A stretch of DNA of 64,000 bases from Oceanobacillus jordanicus. Its GTDB lineage: Bacteria; Bacillota; Bacilli; Bacillales; Amphibacillaceae. A program made the translations under genes and the position numbers. Below, piece by piece: positions 9,094 through 18,309 of this stretch (position 1 is its first letter; every line of letters begins with the position of its first letter). The DNA is taken from contig NZ_JAIFZM010000005.1 of the NCBI RefSeq assembly GCF_022095695.1, positions 1-64,000 of the forward strand, in the 5' to 3' direction. The notes under the pieces are model-generated. The model worked only from the letters and a program-made list of their open reading frames with translations, had not been told where the DNA came from and ran no database searches.

Positions 9094-12000
9094 TCAATCC
9101 TTTGTATTTTGATTAGTTAGTATACCTTCCAACTTTTGACGTTTCGCTGTAAGAATGTCTGTGTTCAGCGGGATTGTCAACGCAGCAAGGGAATCTTCTA
9201 CATATTGTTCGACTCTTAATTGAAGCTGCTGCTGAATTTCTGAGACGTTTTCCTGCCATTGTATATCATATTGCTGCTCCAACACCAGTCTAATTTCGTC
9301 TAAATAAGTTGATGCCATTGGGCGAATCTGTTGGAAAAGTGCTTCTTTCATTTTTTCTTTTTCATTATGTGCAAAGAAAGCTTTCGTGCCTCGATAGGAT
9401 GCTAACACAGTAGAAAATTCCTTCGCACTCACAGATTGGAGCCCTTTTTCAAATACTGGCGTCTCTAGCGTTACCATTTCCAAATCTGCCACCTGAAATT
9501 GAGCATCCCGCGCATTCAATGTGGTGTATAGATCGTGGTATACCTCCTGAAGCAGTTTATTTACCAATGCTTCAATCCTCAATGCGACAGCCTGTACCTC
9601 TTGAAGTAACTCAAATGCTGTATATTCAAGCAGCTGTTGCAAGGCTAGTTTTAATTCTGGCTGTGCAGCTTTTCCAGACTGTGTAATCGTAGTTGGGTTA
9701 AATGTTTCTTTAAACATATCATGAAATCGAATCGTATAGCGTTCTAAAACATGAAAAAGTTGTTTGGTAATTTTTTGCTTCATTTGCTTGGACAGAACAT
9801 CTGTTTCATACCCTTGAATATCCTGTATCATCTCATGCTTCTTATCAGATAATGCTAGTTCGTACTGTTCTTGTTCCTTTTGATCGAGCTTGCTAGAATT
9901 CAAGAAATGCGTCAATGTCGACAGAGCCCGCTCCATATCTCTAACTGCTGAGGCTACAGTAAGTGAGCTTAGATCATGTTTTATAAAGCTATAGAATGTT
10001 TCTTCAAAACGATCCATCCCTTTATTTAAAGGCCTTGCCTGCTTCTTTTCTAACAGTGAAACTTTACTTGATACAGGATAAAGCCTTGGGAAGCGAATTC
10101 CTAATTGTATTAACTGCTCTTGGACATAATCAGTAACGAGATTTAACTCTTGTTCATTCTCCGCAAGGTCAGCAGCATTTACTATAAAGAACATTTTATC
10201 AAGCTCGAAAGTGTCTTTAACACGACCAAGTTGCATCAGAAAGTCTTTATCTGCTCGGGATAAGGCATGATTATAGTATGTTACATATAAAATAGCATCA
10301 GCGTGTTTAATATAGGTGAAAGCCGTATTTGTATGTCGAGCATTGACAGAGTCGGCACCTGGAGTATCCACAAGCGTAACACCCTGTCTTGTAATCTCAC
10401 AATCATAGTAAAGGTCTATCGCATCAATATAACAGGCCTTTTTTTCATCTGTTATATAAGGACCTAAATCCTTTAACTGGAGAGCAAGTTGTCCTCCGAT
10501 GTACTCCTTCATTGCCTCATATCCATCTATCATTGCCTGGAGATAAGATTGATATAAAGGATTTAATTGGTTACTTTGTTGGTAGTTATGATCTTTTACC
10601 CAAATAAGCAACTCTTCAAAATCTGTAACAGTAGGTTGAAATACCTTTAATATTTCACGTAAGTCTTTTTCCAAATCTTTTCTTTTTTTCACACTTATAT
10701 GAACCTCACCATGTGCTATAGCACCAGTTACTGGGTTGATTCGGTTGACGGCAGCTGTTGTTGGATTCGGAGAAACAGGAAGCACATTATCACCAAGTAA
10801 AGCATTGGCAAAGGAGGACTTACCTGCACTAAAAGCACCAAATAATGCAACGGTGTACGATCGTTTTTCTAGACGTTGTTTTTTCTGAAGCAGGTCATCG
10901 ACAAGAGTCTTCGTTCCTGGCACACCCTCTAAAATTTTTATCGAATCGTCTAAATGGGGAAGGATATCCTTTTGAGATGCGAAGCGGTTCTCATCAGGTA
11001 GTCTATTGGTATCTTCTTGGTATTCTCCTTTCGCCTCTTGACTCAATCCTTCTACAGAACCCTGCTTCCTTTTTTCGATTCGCTGATGAAGGGCTTCCTC
11101 CAGCAATTCACTTGATTTGACGGAAGGCTGATCTGCTTCCAATTGTTTCTGTACGACAGCTTTTTCCTCCGCAAGATCTTGCTCCAATTCTTGCAGACGT
11201 AAGATGTTAGAAGTTTCTATTTCAAGCTCAGCTATAGTCGTTTCCCACTCCGTTAGTTGCTTGCTACTTTGTTCAAAAAGTTTAGCTTCTACCATATCTG
11301 CTACATGTTTCGCTTGTACTTTATATTTTGATTTAATATCTGCTGACACATCGTTTGTATAATTTAAAACGTAGTCACTGTTCATGGTGGCACCTGATTT
11401 AATTAAACGAAGAAGGTCTTCTTTGGTATAGTCAACGTCCATCCCCTGTACACTGTGGATTAGCTCTGTATCATGAATTTGATATTCTGATAAAATAGCC
11501 GATAACTTTTCTTTCAAACGCCATTCTAACGAGGAATTTACCGACTCATTTAATTTTTGTAAAAAAGTGAGGAGTCTAGCTTCCTGCTCCTCTTTTGTTT
11601 TCTTTTTAGAACCAAAAAGCCCGACTTTAAAATTAGGCTGTTGTGAAGCAAGAAACTGTTCAGCATTCTCTCTCAGTGTTGCTGGCATTACGTATGCATT
11701 CTTAATTGTTTGCTGTGTTTCCAACATCAATTGATTCTTTACAGCTTTAGGCTTCTCCACTAACTCGTCCTTTTGTATAATGAGGTCCCTCTTCTTTTGG
11801 AGCATTTCTTCATACGTATACTTGTTATCTACAACAGGCATTTTTTCACTATAAAGACTATCTAAATACGTTTCATGTGCTTTTACAATGGTCTCAAGCG
11901 CGTTATACGTTGTATCGTGGGCTTTTGGCTCTTCTTCAATCATATTATTAATTGTTTGTTGCAATGCTTCAAATTCATTATAACGGGCCGACCTGTTAGT

Positions 12001-12753
12001 TAAAGAGGTGTAAAATATGCCCAAGGGAGAGATCCCCCACTGTTCAAACGTTTGTTTGATACTGGCTTCAAACAATGCAAACGGAAGTTCAGAATCATCA
12101 TGTTTATCAACCTGATTAATGATGACAAAGTAAGGAATACGTTTTTCCTGAAGAGATTCGAGGAATTGCAAATTCACTTCTGACTGAACATGATTATAAT
12201 CCATAACATAGAACACAACGTCCACCAAATGCATAGCAGACTCTGTCATTAGCCGATCCGCATCATCCGCTGCATCAATACCTGGTGTATCCATAATTAC
12301 GGTTCCTTTTGGGAGAACTGTATCATGAGAACGAACGTCAAGTTGCTTTATTAGTTCCCTGTCTTTTGAATATTTTTTAATCAGTTCAAGATCATAGGGT
12401 TCTTTTATCTCTATTGTCTCACCGTCACGATAATATACTCGAATAAGACCTTCCCCTCGAGAAATGGTCACAATATTAGCACTTGTGGGTACAGGGCTTT
12501 TTGGCAACAAATTTTCACCCAAAAGCGCGTTTATCATAGAAGACTTGCCAGCAGAAAAATGACCAGCAAAGCTGATGATAAACTGGGCATTCTGTTGCTT
12601 TTCATAAAGGTCAACTAATTTCGCAACATTAACGTGATCCTGTTTGTCGAGTAAATGGTCATATATGGAAGCCATCTTTTGTAATATCAATTGTTTCTCT
12701 TCTTTTAGCATGATCAATTCTAAGACCCTCTCCGTAAACTTTCTCCTTCTCAT
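9094..12753 (-). CDS. dynA: Two-headed bacterial dynamin
   Basis: The 1219-residue protein joins two dynamin-like GTPase units. The first P-loop is GHFSAGKSSMINALLG near residue 63, with a DTPGIDAADD switch near 155 and a NQVDK motif near 208. The second P-loop, GAFSAGKSSFANALLG, is near residue 635, with DTPGADS near 800. Long helical stalk segments separate them. B. subtilis DynA has the same fused design; it tethers and fuses membranes and protects against membrane damage and phage. The true start is uncertain: the ATG at 12753 has a weak ribosome site, whereas a TTG 12 codons later sits eight bases after aggg. Confidence 0.93.
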   Translation of the reverse strand: MRRRKFTERVLELIMLKEEKQLILQKMASIYDHLLDKQDHVNVAKLVDLYEKQQNAQFIISFAGHFSAGKSSMINALLGENLLPKSPVPTSANIVTISRGEGLIRVYYRDGETIEIKEPYDLELIKKYSKDRELIKQLDVRSHDTVLPKGTVIMDTPGIDAADDADRLMTESAMHLVDVVFYVMDYNHVQSEVNLQFLESLQEKRIPYFVIINQVDKHDDSELPFALFEASIKQTFEQWGISPLGIFYTSLTNRSARYNEFEALQQTINNMIEEEPKAHDTTYNALETIVKAHETYLDSLYSEKMPVVDNKYTYEEMLQKKRDLIIQKDELVEKPKAVKNQLMLETQQTIKNAYVMPATLRENAEQFLASQQPNFKVGLFGSKKKTKEEQEARLLTFLQKLNESVNSSLEWRLKEKLSAILSEYQIHDTELIHSVQGMDVDYTKEDLLRLIKSGATMNSDYVLNYTNDVSADIKSKYKVQAKHVADMVEAKLFEQSSKQLTEWETTIAELEIETSNILRLQELEQDLAEEKAVVQKQLEADQPSVKSSELLEEALHQRIEKRKQGSVEGLSQEAKGEYQEDTNRLPDENRFASQKDILPHLDDSIKILEGVPGTKTLVDDLLQKKQRLEKRSYTVALFGAFSAGKSSFANALLGDNVLPVSPNPTTAAVNRINPVTGAIAHGEVHISVKKRKDLEKDLREILKVFQPTVTDFEELLIWVKDHNYQQSNQLNPLYQSYLQAMIDGYEAMKEYIGGQLALQLKDLGPYITDEKKACYIDAIDLYYDCEITRQGVTLVDTPGADSVNARHTNTAFTYIKHADAILYVTYYNHALSRADKDFLMQLGRVKDTFELDKMFFIVNAADLAENEQELNLVTDYVQEQLIQLGIRFPRLYPVSSKVSLLEKKQARPLNKGMDRFEETFYSFIKHDLSSLTVASAVRDMERALSTLTHFLNSSKLDQKEQEQYELALSDKKHEMIQDIQGYETDVLSKQMKQKITKQLFHVLERYTIRFHDMFKETFNPTTITQSGKAAQPELKLALQQLLEYTAFELLQEVQAVALRIEALVNKLLQEVYHDLYTTLNARDAQFQVADLEMVTLETPVFEKGLQSVSAKEFSTVLASYRGTKAFFAHNEKEKMKEALFQQIRPMASTYLDEIRLVLEQQYDIQWQENVSEIQQQLQLRVEQYVEDSLAALTIPLNTDILTAKRQKLEGILTNQNTKD

Positions 12754-12793
12754 TATACGCCCTTTAGGTACTATTTTCTACATTTGCTAATAC

Positions 12794-13264
12794 TTACTTT
12801 TCAACAGCCTGATCGATCAATTGTGTAGTAATATAGCGGATTAAATCACCTCGGCTTATTACTCCAATGACTCTATTTGCCGGGTTTACAACAGGTATTT
12901 TTTTAATATGGTGTTTAGAGAAGACATTCATTGCTTCATCAATCGGGCTTTTTGGGTTAACTGTAAACACATTCTTTTGCATAATTTCTTTTACTTGTCG
13001 ATTTAATGAATAGCTTAATCGTTCGGTCAGATCTGTTTGTTCACTAACTAAGATTAAAGAAAAGATATCGTAGACCGTTCTTCCTTTTGGCTGTATGTGT
13101 CGAATTACGTCTCCATCGGTAACCATCCCGAGCAGTTTACCTTCCCCATCGACCACAGGGACACCCGTAATTTTATTTTGTACTAGCTTTTCTAGAAGCT
13201 GCTTAATGGTTGTTTCCTTGCTAACACTTATTACATCTCTAATCATGAACTCTTCTATTTTCAT
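12794..13264 (-). CDS. CBS-domain pair protein
   Basis: The 156-residue protein is made of two CBS domains (about residues 1-60 and 90-150), each ending in the usual GVPVVD...LLGMVTDGDVI or KIPVVN...VIGVISRGDLI signature. Free-standing CBS pairs bind adenine nucleotides and act as energy sensors or regulatory subunits, but no partner is fused here. The gene follows the promoter side of dynA with a 40-base gap and may be read into it. The exact ligand and target are unknown. Confidence 0.85.
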   Translation of the reverse strand: MKIEEFMIRDVISVSKETTIKQLLEKLVQNKITGVPVVDGEGKLLGMVTDGDVIRHIQPKGRTVYDIFSLILVSEQTDLTERLSYSLNRQVKEIMQKNVFTVNPKSPIDEAMNVFSKHHIKKIPVVNPANRVIGVISRGDLIRYITTQLIDQAVEK

Positions 13265-13426
13265 ATTGCACCCTCCATTTCAACGTACTGTTACGGTTTA
13301 TTATTCTATTTTCCTGGTAAATGTCAAATAGGAACCATTATTTAGAAGTTAACATAATAATATTATCGTAAACCTTTTATTTAGAATTCATTTCAAAGTA
13401 CAAATTTAATCCTATTTAACTATACA

Positions 13427-13461
13427 AAAAACCAGAGGCTATGCTTTCCACCTCTGGTTAA
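13427..13461 (-). terminator. Terminator of the leucine-degradation operon
   Basis: On the minus strand accagagg-type arms (13431-13438 and 13451-13458) form a hairpin followed by a run of T residues, just after the stop codon of the last cluster gene at 13471. Confidence 0.85.
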
Positions 13462-13470
13462 AACGTTAAA

Positions 13471-15000
13471 CTATACAGGATAAACACCATGTTTCCTCTC
13501 CGTAAAGGTCACATTTTTTGTCTCATAAAGAGAGAAACGACTAGACAGCTCTTCCCTTAGATGTTCTGGATCAATTACCGCATCGATAACCATTTCTGAA
13601 GCCATCCGGTAAATGTCAATATTATCTTTATACTCATCTTGCTTTTCCTTAATAAAAGCAGGTCTTTCAGATTCAGGGAGTTCTGCGATTTTGTTTGCGT
13701 ACACCGCATTCACTGCTGCCTCCGGACCCATGACAGCAATATGGGCTGTTGGTAAAGCGATACAGCTATCCGGCTCAAATGCAGGGCCTGCCATCGCATA
13801 TAACCCTGCACCATAAGCTTTTCTTACAATAACGGAAATTTTCGGGACGGTTGCTTCACTCATTGTTGCCACCATTTTAGCCCCGTGTCGGATTATTCCT
13901 GCCCGCTCCACTCTGGTTCCAATCATAAAACCAGGAACATCTACTAGAAATAACAATGGGATATGGAAGGCATCACAAAGCTGCACAAATTTTGCTGATT
14001 TATCTGCTGAGTCAGGAAAAAGAACACCACCCTTTACCTTAGGTTGGTTGGCAATAATCCCGATTGGTTTCCCATTTATCCTAGCTAAACCAGTAATTAA
14101 TTCAGGAGCAAATTTTTTCTTTATTTCACAAAAGCTCTCTTCATCAATCAGCTTATCAATTAAGTCATACATATTAAAAGGAGCATTTTGGTTTTCCGGA
14201 ATGATATCCGTAACGCTCTTTTCTATGAATTTTGCTTCCCTTGCTTCCATTACTTTTGGGTTCTGTCTAAAATTAGTAGGAAAATAGCTTAAGTATTTTT
14301 GAGAAAATGAAATGGCCTCTTGCTCAGTCTGGACTAATACATCCCCTACACCCGAAACACTGCAATGCATGTTGGCCCCACCCATTTCTTCAAGACTCAC
14401 CTTTTCTCCAATTACCTTTTCTGCCATTCTAGGTGAACCCAAATACATTGAAGCATTGCCATCCACCATGACAACAATATCGCAAAATGCTGGGATGTAT
14501 GCTCCACCTGCTGCTGATGGGCCAAATAATAAGCAAACCTGTGGCACGCGTCCAGAAAGCTTAATTTGATTATGGAAAATGCGACCTGCTCCTCTTCTTC
14601 CTGGAAACATCTCTACTTGGTCCGTGATTCTAGCACCAGCTGAATCTACCAAATAAAACATCGGTATTTCAAGCTTCATAGCGGTCTCTTGAATTCGGAG
14701 AATCTTTTCAACAGTCCGTTTTCCCCAGGAACCAGCTTTTACTGTAGAGTCATTTGCCATTATACAAACTGCTTCTCCGTTAATTTTTCCAATTCCTGTG
14801 ACCACACCATCTGAAGGGAGCGTATCATCCATACAATTGGCGAAAAAGGCGTCTTCTATATTAACATCTTCATCAAAGAGTAATGTGAGGCGCTCTCGGA
14901 CAAATAATTTTCCCTTTTCTTCGTTTTGTTTATGATATTTTTCCTTGCCACCGCTTTTTATTGATTCAACTTTTTGTTTTAACGTATCTCTATAATTCAT
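13471..15000 (-). CDS. yngE: 3-Methylcrotonyl-CoA carboxylase carboxyltransferase subunit
   Basis: The 509-residue protein belongs to the acyl-CoA carboxyltransferase (beta) family. Oxyanion-hole segments are visible near residues 160 (PSAAGGAYIPA) and 390-400 (RKAYGAGLYAMAG). It would move CO2 from carboxybiotin to 3-methylcrotonyl-CoA. I choose ATG 15000 (MNYRDTLKQ) because ggaggg lies five bases before it; a longer frame upstream lacks such a site. It is the last gene of the cluster, in the same order as B. subtilis yngJ-I-H-HB-G-F-E. The substrate is inferred from the neighbouring HMG-CoA lyase and isovaleryl-type dehydrogenase genes. Confidence 0.9.
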   Translation of the reverse strand: MNYRDTLKQKVESIKSGGKEKYHKQNEEKGKLFVRERLTLLFDEDVNIEDAFFANCMDDTLPSDGVVTGIGKINGEAVCIMANDSTVKAGSWGKRTVEKILRIQETAMKLEIPMFYLVDSAGARITDQVEMFPGRRGAGRIFHNQIKLSGRVPQVCLLFGPSAAGGAYIPAFCDIVVMVDGNASMYLGSPRMAEKVIGEKVSLEEMGGANMHCSVSGVGDVLVQTEQEAISFSQKYLSYFPTNFRQNPKVMEAREAKFIEKSVTDIIPENQNAPFNMYDLIDKLIDEESFCEIKKKFAPELITGLARINGKPIGIIANQPKVKGGVLFPDSADKSAKFVQLCDAFHIPLLFLVDVPGFMIGTRVERAGIIRHGAKMVATMSEATVPKISVIVRKAYGAGLYAMAGPAFEPDSCIALPTAHIAVMGPEAAVNAVYANKIAELPESERPAFIKEKQDEYKDNIDIYRMASEMVIDAVIDPEHLREELSSRFSLYETKNVTFTERKHGVYPV

Positions 15001-15019
15001 ATCTGCCCTCCTGCGTAAA

Positions 15020-15799
15020 CTAGTTCCCTTTATAGATAGGTTTTCTTTTCTCTTTAAATGCTGCAAGGCCTTCTACCCGGTCTTTTGTAGGGATTGTTTC
15101 CTTATATGCCAGGTGTTCTAATTTTAATCCAGTAGTAAGATCTGTCTGAAGTCCTGAATTAATCGCAAGCTTTGCCTGGCGCATGGCAACAGGCCCGTTA
15201 GATGCAATTTTGATTGCCATTTCTGTTGCTCTTTCAACTACATCATCCGGGCTAGTTAATTCCTCTACTAAGCCAAGCGTGTATGCCTCCTCTGTGCTAA
15301 TCGGTTTGCCTGTATAAATTAAACGTTTTGCCTGACCAGGTCCAATTAAACGTGGTAAGCGTTGTGTTCCACCAGCTCCCGGGATAATGGCCAGCGTGGT
15401 TTCTGTCAGCCCTATTTTAGTTTGATTACTAGCTATTCTGATATCACAGGCCAATGCTAGCTCTAGACCGCCCCCAAATGCCGCACCATTTATCGCCGCA
15501 ATGACGGGGATACGAACGTTTTCCAATGCAGTAATGGTTTGGCCGATATAATGAACTGCTTGCACTACTTGGTCTTCTGTCATCTCTTTGCGTTCCTTTA
15601 GGTCCGCACCTGCACAGAAAGCCTTGTTTCCAGCCCCTGTTATAATGAGGCAGCGAATAGTAGTGGATTGATTAATTTCGTATATATATTCATTCAATTC
15701 ATCAAGAAGTACTTTCGATAATGCATTCGCTGCATTTGGCCGATTTAGTGTAATAATCGCAATACTATCGTTTAGTAGTCGATATGTTGTACCACGCAT
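15020..15799 (-). CDS. yngF: Enoyl-CoA hydratase, probable 3-methylglutaconyl-CoA hydratase
   Basis: The 259-residue crotonase-fold protein has the oxyanion-hole motifs GNKAFCAGADLKE near residue 58 and AINGAAFGGGLELALACD near 100-117, and carries a Glu near residue 138 that fits the catalytic position of hydratases. In this operon it would add water to 3-methylglutaconyl-CoA to form HMG-CoA. I choose ATG 15799 because ggaggg ends five bases before it; the GTG two codons upstream overlaps that site. It lies 19 bases before yngE, and 14 bases after yngG. Confidence 0.88.
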   Translation of the reverse strand: MRGTTYRLLNDSIAIITLNRPNAANALSKVLLDELNEYIYEINQSTTIRCLIITGAGNKAFCAGADLKERKEMTEDQVVQAVHYIGQTITALENVRIPVIAAINGAAFGGGLELALACDIRIASNQTKIGLTETTLAIIPGAGGTQRLPRLIGPGQAKRLIYTGKPISTEEAYTLGLVEELTSPDDVVERATEMAIKIASNGPVAMRQAKLAINSGLQTDLTTGLKLEHLAYKETIPTKDRVEGLAAFKEKRKPIYKGN

Positions 15800-15813
15800 A
15801 AACACCCTCCCAT

Positions 15814-16707
15814 TCAGCTATTTAGTAGTTTCATTTGATGGCTTGATAGTTCTGGTACATGCTTTGCAATATATGTGGCTGCCTCTCTAACTTTTTCCGT
15901 ATCAATGCCTGTATGAATGCCCATTCGGTGCAACATATATAAAAGATCTTCCGTTGCTAAATTACCTGATGCCCCCTTTGCATACGGACAACCGCCTAGT
16001 CCTCCAACTGCACTGTCAAATTTGGCAATACCTAAATTCATTGCTGTTAGGACATTAGCTAGTGCCGTCCCTCTCGTATCATGGAAATGCATGGCTAGGC
16101 GATCACTTGAAAAGTGGCTAAGTAAGGATTTAGTCACATTTTCTACCTGTAGGGGATCCGCAATCCCAATTGTGTCTCCAATCGATAACTCTTCGACTCC
16201 CATTTCCAATAACTTGTCACAAATAAAAAGAACTTGATCAATAGAAGTCTCTCCTTCATAGGGACAGCCGAAAACAGTGGAAATATAGCCCCTAATTCGC
16301 TTATTACTCTTCCTTGCATCTTCAGCAACTTTCTCCATAATAGGGATTGTATCTGCAATGGTTTTATTTACGTTTTTTAGATTATGCGTCTCACTAGCTG
16401 AAATAAAAACGCATACTTCATCTACGTCTACCTCTAACGCCCGCTCCAGTCCTCTTTGATTAGGGACAAGAGCTGCATACGTAACACCAGGGTGCCGTTT
16501 AATCCTTTTTGCAACCTCTGTTGCATCCTTTAACTGTGGTATCCATTCGGGTCTAACAAAGGAAGATACTTCGATATAGGAAACCCCGGTCTCACTAAGC
16601 ATATTGATCCATTCCACTTTTGCATCTAGCGAAACGAAAGCACTCTCATTTTGCAATCCATCCCTAGGACCGACTTCTTTAACCGTCACTTTTGGTGGAA
16701 AGTTCAT
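15814..16707 (-). CDS. yngG: Hydroxymethylglutaryl-CoA lyase
   Basis: The 297-residue TIM-barrel enzyme splits HMG-CoA into acetyl-CoA and acetoacetate, the last step of leucine breakdown. It begins with the typical KVTVKEVGPRDGLQNE segment, which holds the catalytic Arg and metal-binding Asp, and ends with the signature GGLGGCPYAKGASGN near residue 232, including the catalytic cysteine. The start is ATG 16707, six bases after gaggaggg. The gene sits between the biotin carrier gene and yngF in a tight operon. Confidence 0.93.
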   Translation of the reverse strand: MNFPPKVTVKEVGPRDGLQNESAFVSLDAKVEWINMLSETGVSYIEVSSFVRPEWIPQLKDATEVAKRIKRHPGVTYAALVPNQRGLERALEVDVDEVCVFISASETHNLKNVNKTIADTIPIMEKVAEDARKSNKRIRGYISTVFGCPYEGETSIDQVLFICDKLLEMGVEELSIGDTIGIADPLQVENVTKSLLSHFSSDRLAMHFHDTRGTALANVLTAMNLGIAKFDSAVGGLGGCPYAKGASGNLATEDLLYMLHRMGIHTGIDTEKVREAATYIAKHVPELSSHQMKLLNS

Positions 16708-16730
16708 ATACAACCCTCCTCACATTCAGC

Positions 16731-16940
16731 TTATTCAATTACCGCCAATACATCTCCCTCATTCACAAAGTCCCCTTCAGCTACGTTTAATTTCGCTAAG
16801 GTACCTGATTTTTCTGCAGGTATGGGGATTTCCATCTTCATTGATTCCAAAATAATTACGTCCTGTCCTTCGTTCACCGTCTCTCCTTGTGCAACAATTA
16901 TTTTCCATACACTTCCTGCCATGCTTGCTTTTAATTCCAT
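16731..16940 (-). CDS. yngHB: Free-standing biotin carboxyl carrier protein
   Basis: This 69-residue protein is a bare biotinyl domain. The biotin-accepting lysine lies in ESMKM at residues 31-35, with the conserved GD and EGD turns around it. In most methylcrotonyl-CoA carboxylases this domain is fused to the C-terminus of the biotin carboxylase; here it is a separate gene 13 bases after yngH, as in B. subtilis. It shuttles carboxybiotin between YngH and YngE. Confidence 0.93.
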   Translation of the reverse strand: MELKASMAGSVWKIIVAQGETVNEGQDVIILESMKMEIPIPAEKSGTLAKLNVAEGDFVNEGDVLAVIE

Positions 16941-16953
16941 CTTTGTGTCCTCC

Positions 16954-18309
16954 TTATTTCGCTTTGATAATAGGTAAATAGTGTTCCTGAATATACGCGG
17001 TGGTTACATTTCCTTTTTTAAAAGTCTCATCTTCTGCAATGCGTTTAAGCATTGGTAGATTCGTTTTTATACCTTCCACTTTATATGCCTGCAAAGCCTC
17101 TGTTAGTATGGAAATTGCATCCTGTCTGTCCGTTCCGTGGACAACCAACTTTGCTATCATCGGATCATAAAATGGCGTAACATCACATGTTCCCGTGATA
17201 GCTGGTTCGTTTCGTATATGCTCACCCTGTGGGAATATCACTTGACTCACATGACCAGGCGAAGGTAGAAATGTCTCTGGATCTTCTGCATAAATACGTA
17301 CCTCGATGGCATGCCCATTGATCCCAATATCCTCTTGTGACAGGCCAAGGGGTTCACCAGCAGCAATTAAAATTTGTTTTTCTACAATATCAATTCCTGT
17401 TATTTCCTCCGAGACAGGGTGCTCAACTTGGACACGGGTGTTCATCTCCAGAAAATAAAAATTCTCCTTGCTATCTACTAAAAACTCGATTGTTCCTGCA
17501 TTGGTATACCCAAGCGTTCTAGCTGCATTTATTGCGGCTTCAGTCATCTGGTTCCTTGTTTTCTCTGTGATAAAGGTAGACGGCGCTTCTTCAACTACCT
17601 TTTGATTGCGGCGTTGAATAGAACAATCCCGTTCAAACAAATGAAGAACGTTTCCTGTATTATCAGCGAGAAGCTGGACTTCTATATGTCGAGCATCTTC
17701 AACTTTCTTTTCCATGAACATGTCACCATTACCAAAAAAGGTTTTGGCACGCTTTGTATTGCTTTCAAAGGCAACAATTAGTTCCTCATCGGAATTAACT
17801 ACTTGCATTCCAATCCCGCCACCCCCAGCGGACGCCTTTAGCATGACGGGATATCCAATATCGTGTGCAGCTATTAATGCTTCTTCTGTTGTACCGAGAG
17901 CATCCTTTGTCCCTGGAATGGTAGGTACGCCAGCTTTTTCCATTAGCTGTCTCGCCAGAATTTTACTCCCCATTTCCCTTATTACAGAGGCACGGGGACC
18001 AATGAAAATAATACCTTGTTCCTCACATTGCTCGGCAAACACATCACTTTCACTTAGAAAACCATAGCCTGGGTGAATGGCATCTACATTCGCTTGTTTT
18101 GCTACAGAAATAATTTTATCTGCATTTAAGTAGCTTTCGTTTACCCGTGGTGGGCCAATTAGATAACTCTCATCTGCCATGTCTACAAAGTCTGCTTTTT
18201 GGTCAGCCTCTGAATATATTGCCACTGTCATAATGTTCATCTTATTGCATGTTCGAATTATTCTAGCAGCAATTTCCCCTCTGTTTGCTATTAGTATTTT
18301 TTTAATCAT
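16954..18309 (-). CDS. yngH: Biotin carboxylase subunit of an acyl-CoA carboxylase
   Basis: The 451-residue ATP-grasp enzyme begins KILIANRGEIAARII and shows the glycine-rich ATP loop KASAGGGGIGMQVV near residue 160 and the active-site segments FLEMNTRVQVEHPVSE near 285-300. It carboxylates biotin with bicarbonate and ATP. The length fits a subunit lacking the biotinyl domain, which is encoded next door. Its start overlaps the yngI stop by four bases (ATGA), showing translational coupling. It is distinct from the housekeeping AccC by its operon context. Confidence 0.9.
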   Translation of the reverse strand: MIKKILIANRGEIAARIIRTCNKMNIMTVAIYSEADQKADFVDMADESYLIGPPRVNESYLNADKIISVAKQANVDAIHPGYGFLSESDVFAEQCEEQGIIFIGPRASVIREMGSKILARQLMEKAGVPTIPGTKDALGTTEEALIAAHDIGYPVMLKASAGGGGIGMQVVNSDEELIVAFESNTKRAKTFFGNGDMFMEKKVEDARHIEVQLLADNTGNVLHLFERDCSIQRRNQKVVEEAPSTFITEKTRNQMTEAAINAARTLGYTNAGTIEFLVDSKENFYFLEMNTRVQVEHPVSEEITGIDIVEKQILIAAGEPLGLSQEDIGINGHAIEVRIYAEDPETFLPSPGHVSQVIFPQGEHIRNEPAITGTCDVTPFYDPMIAKLVVHGTDRQDAISILTEALQAYKVEGIKTNLPMLKRIAEDETFKKGNVTTAYIQEHYLPIIKAK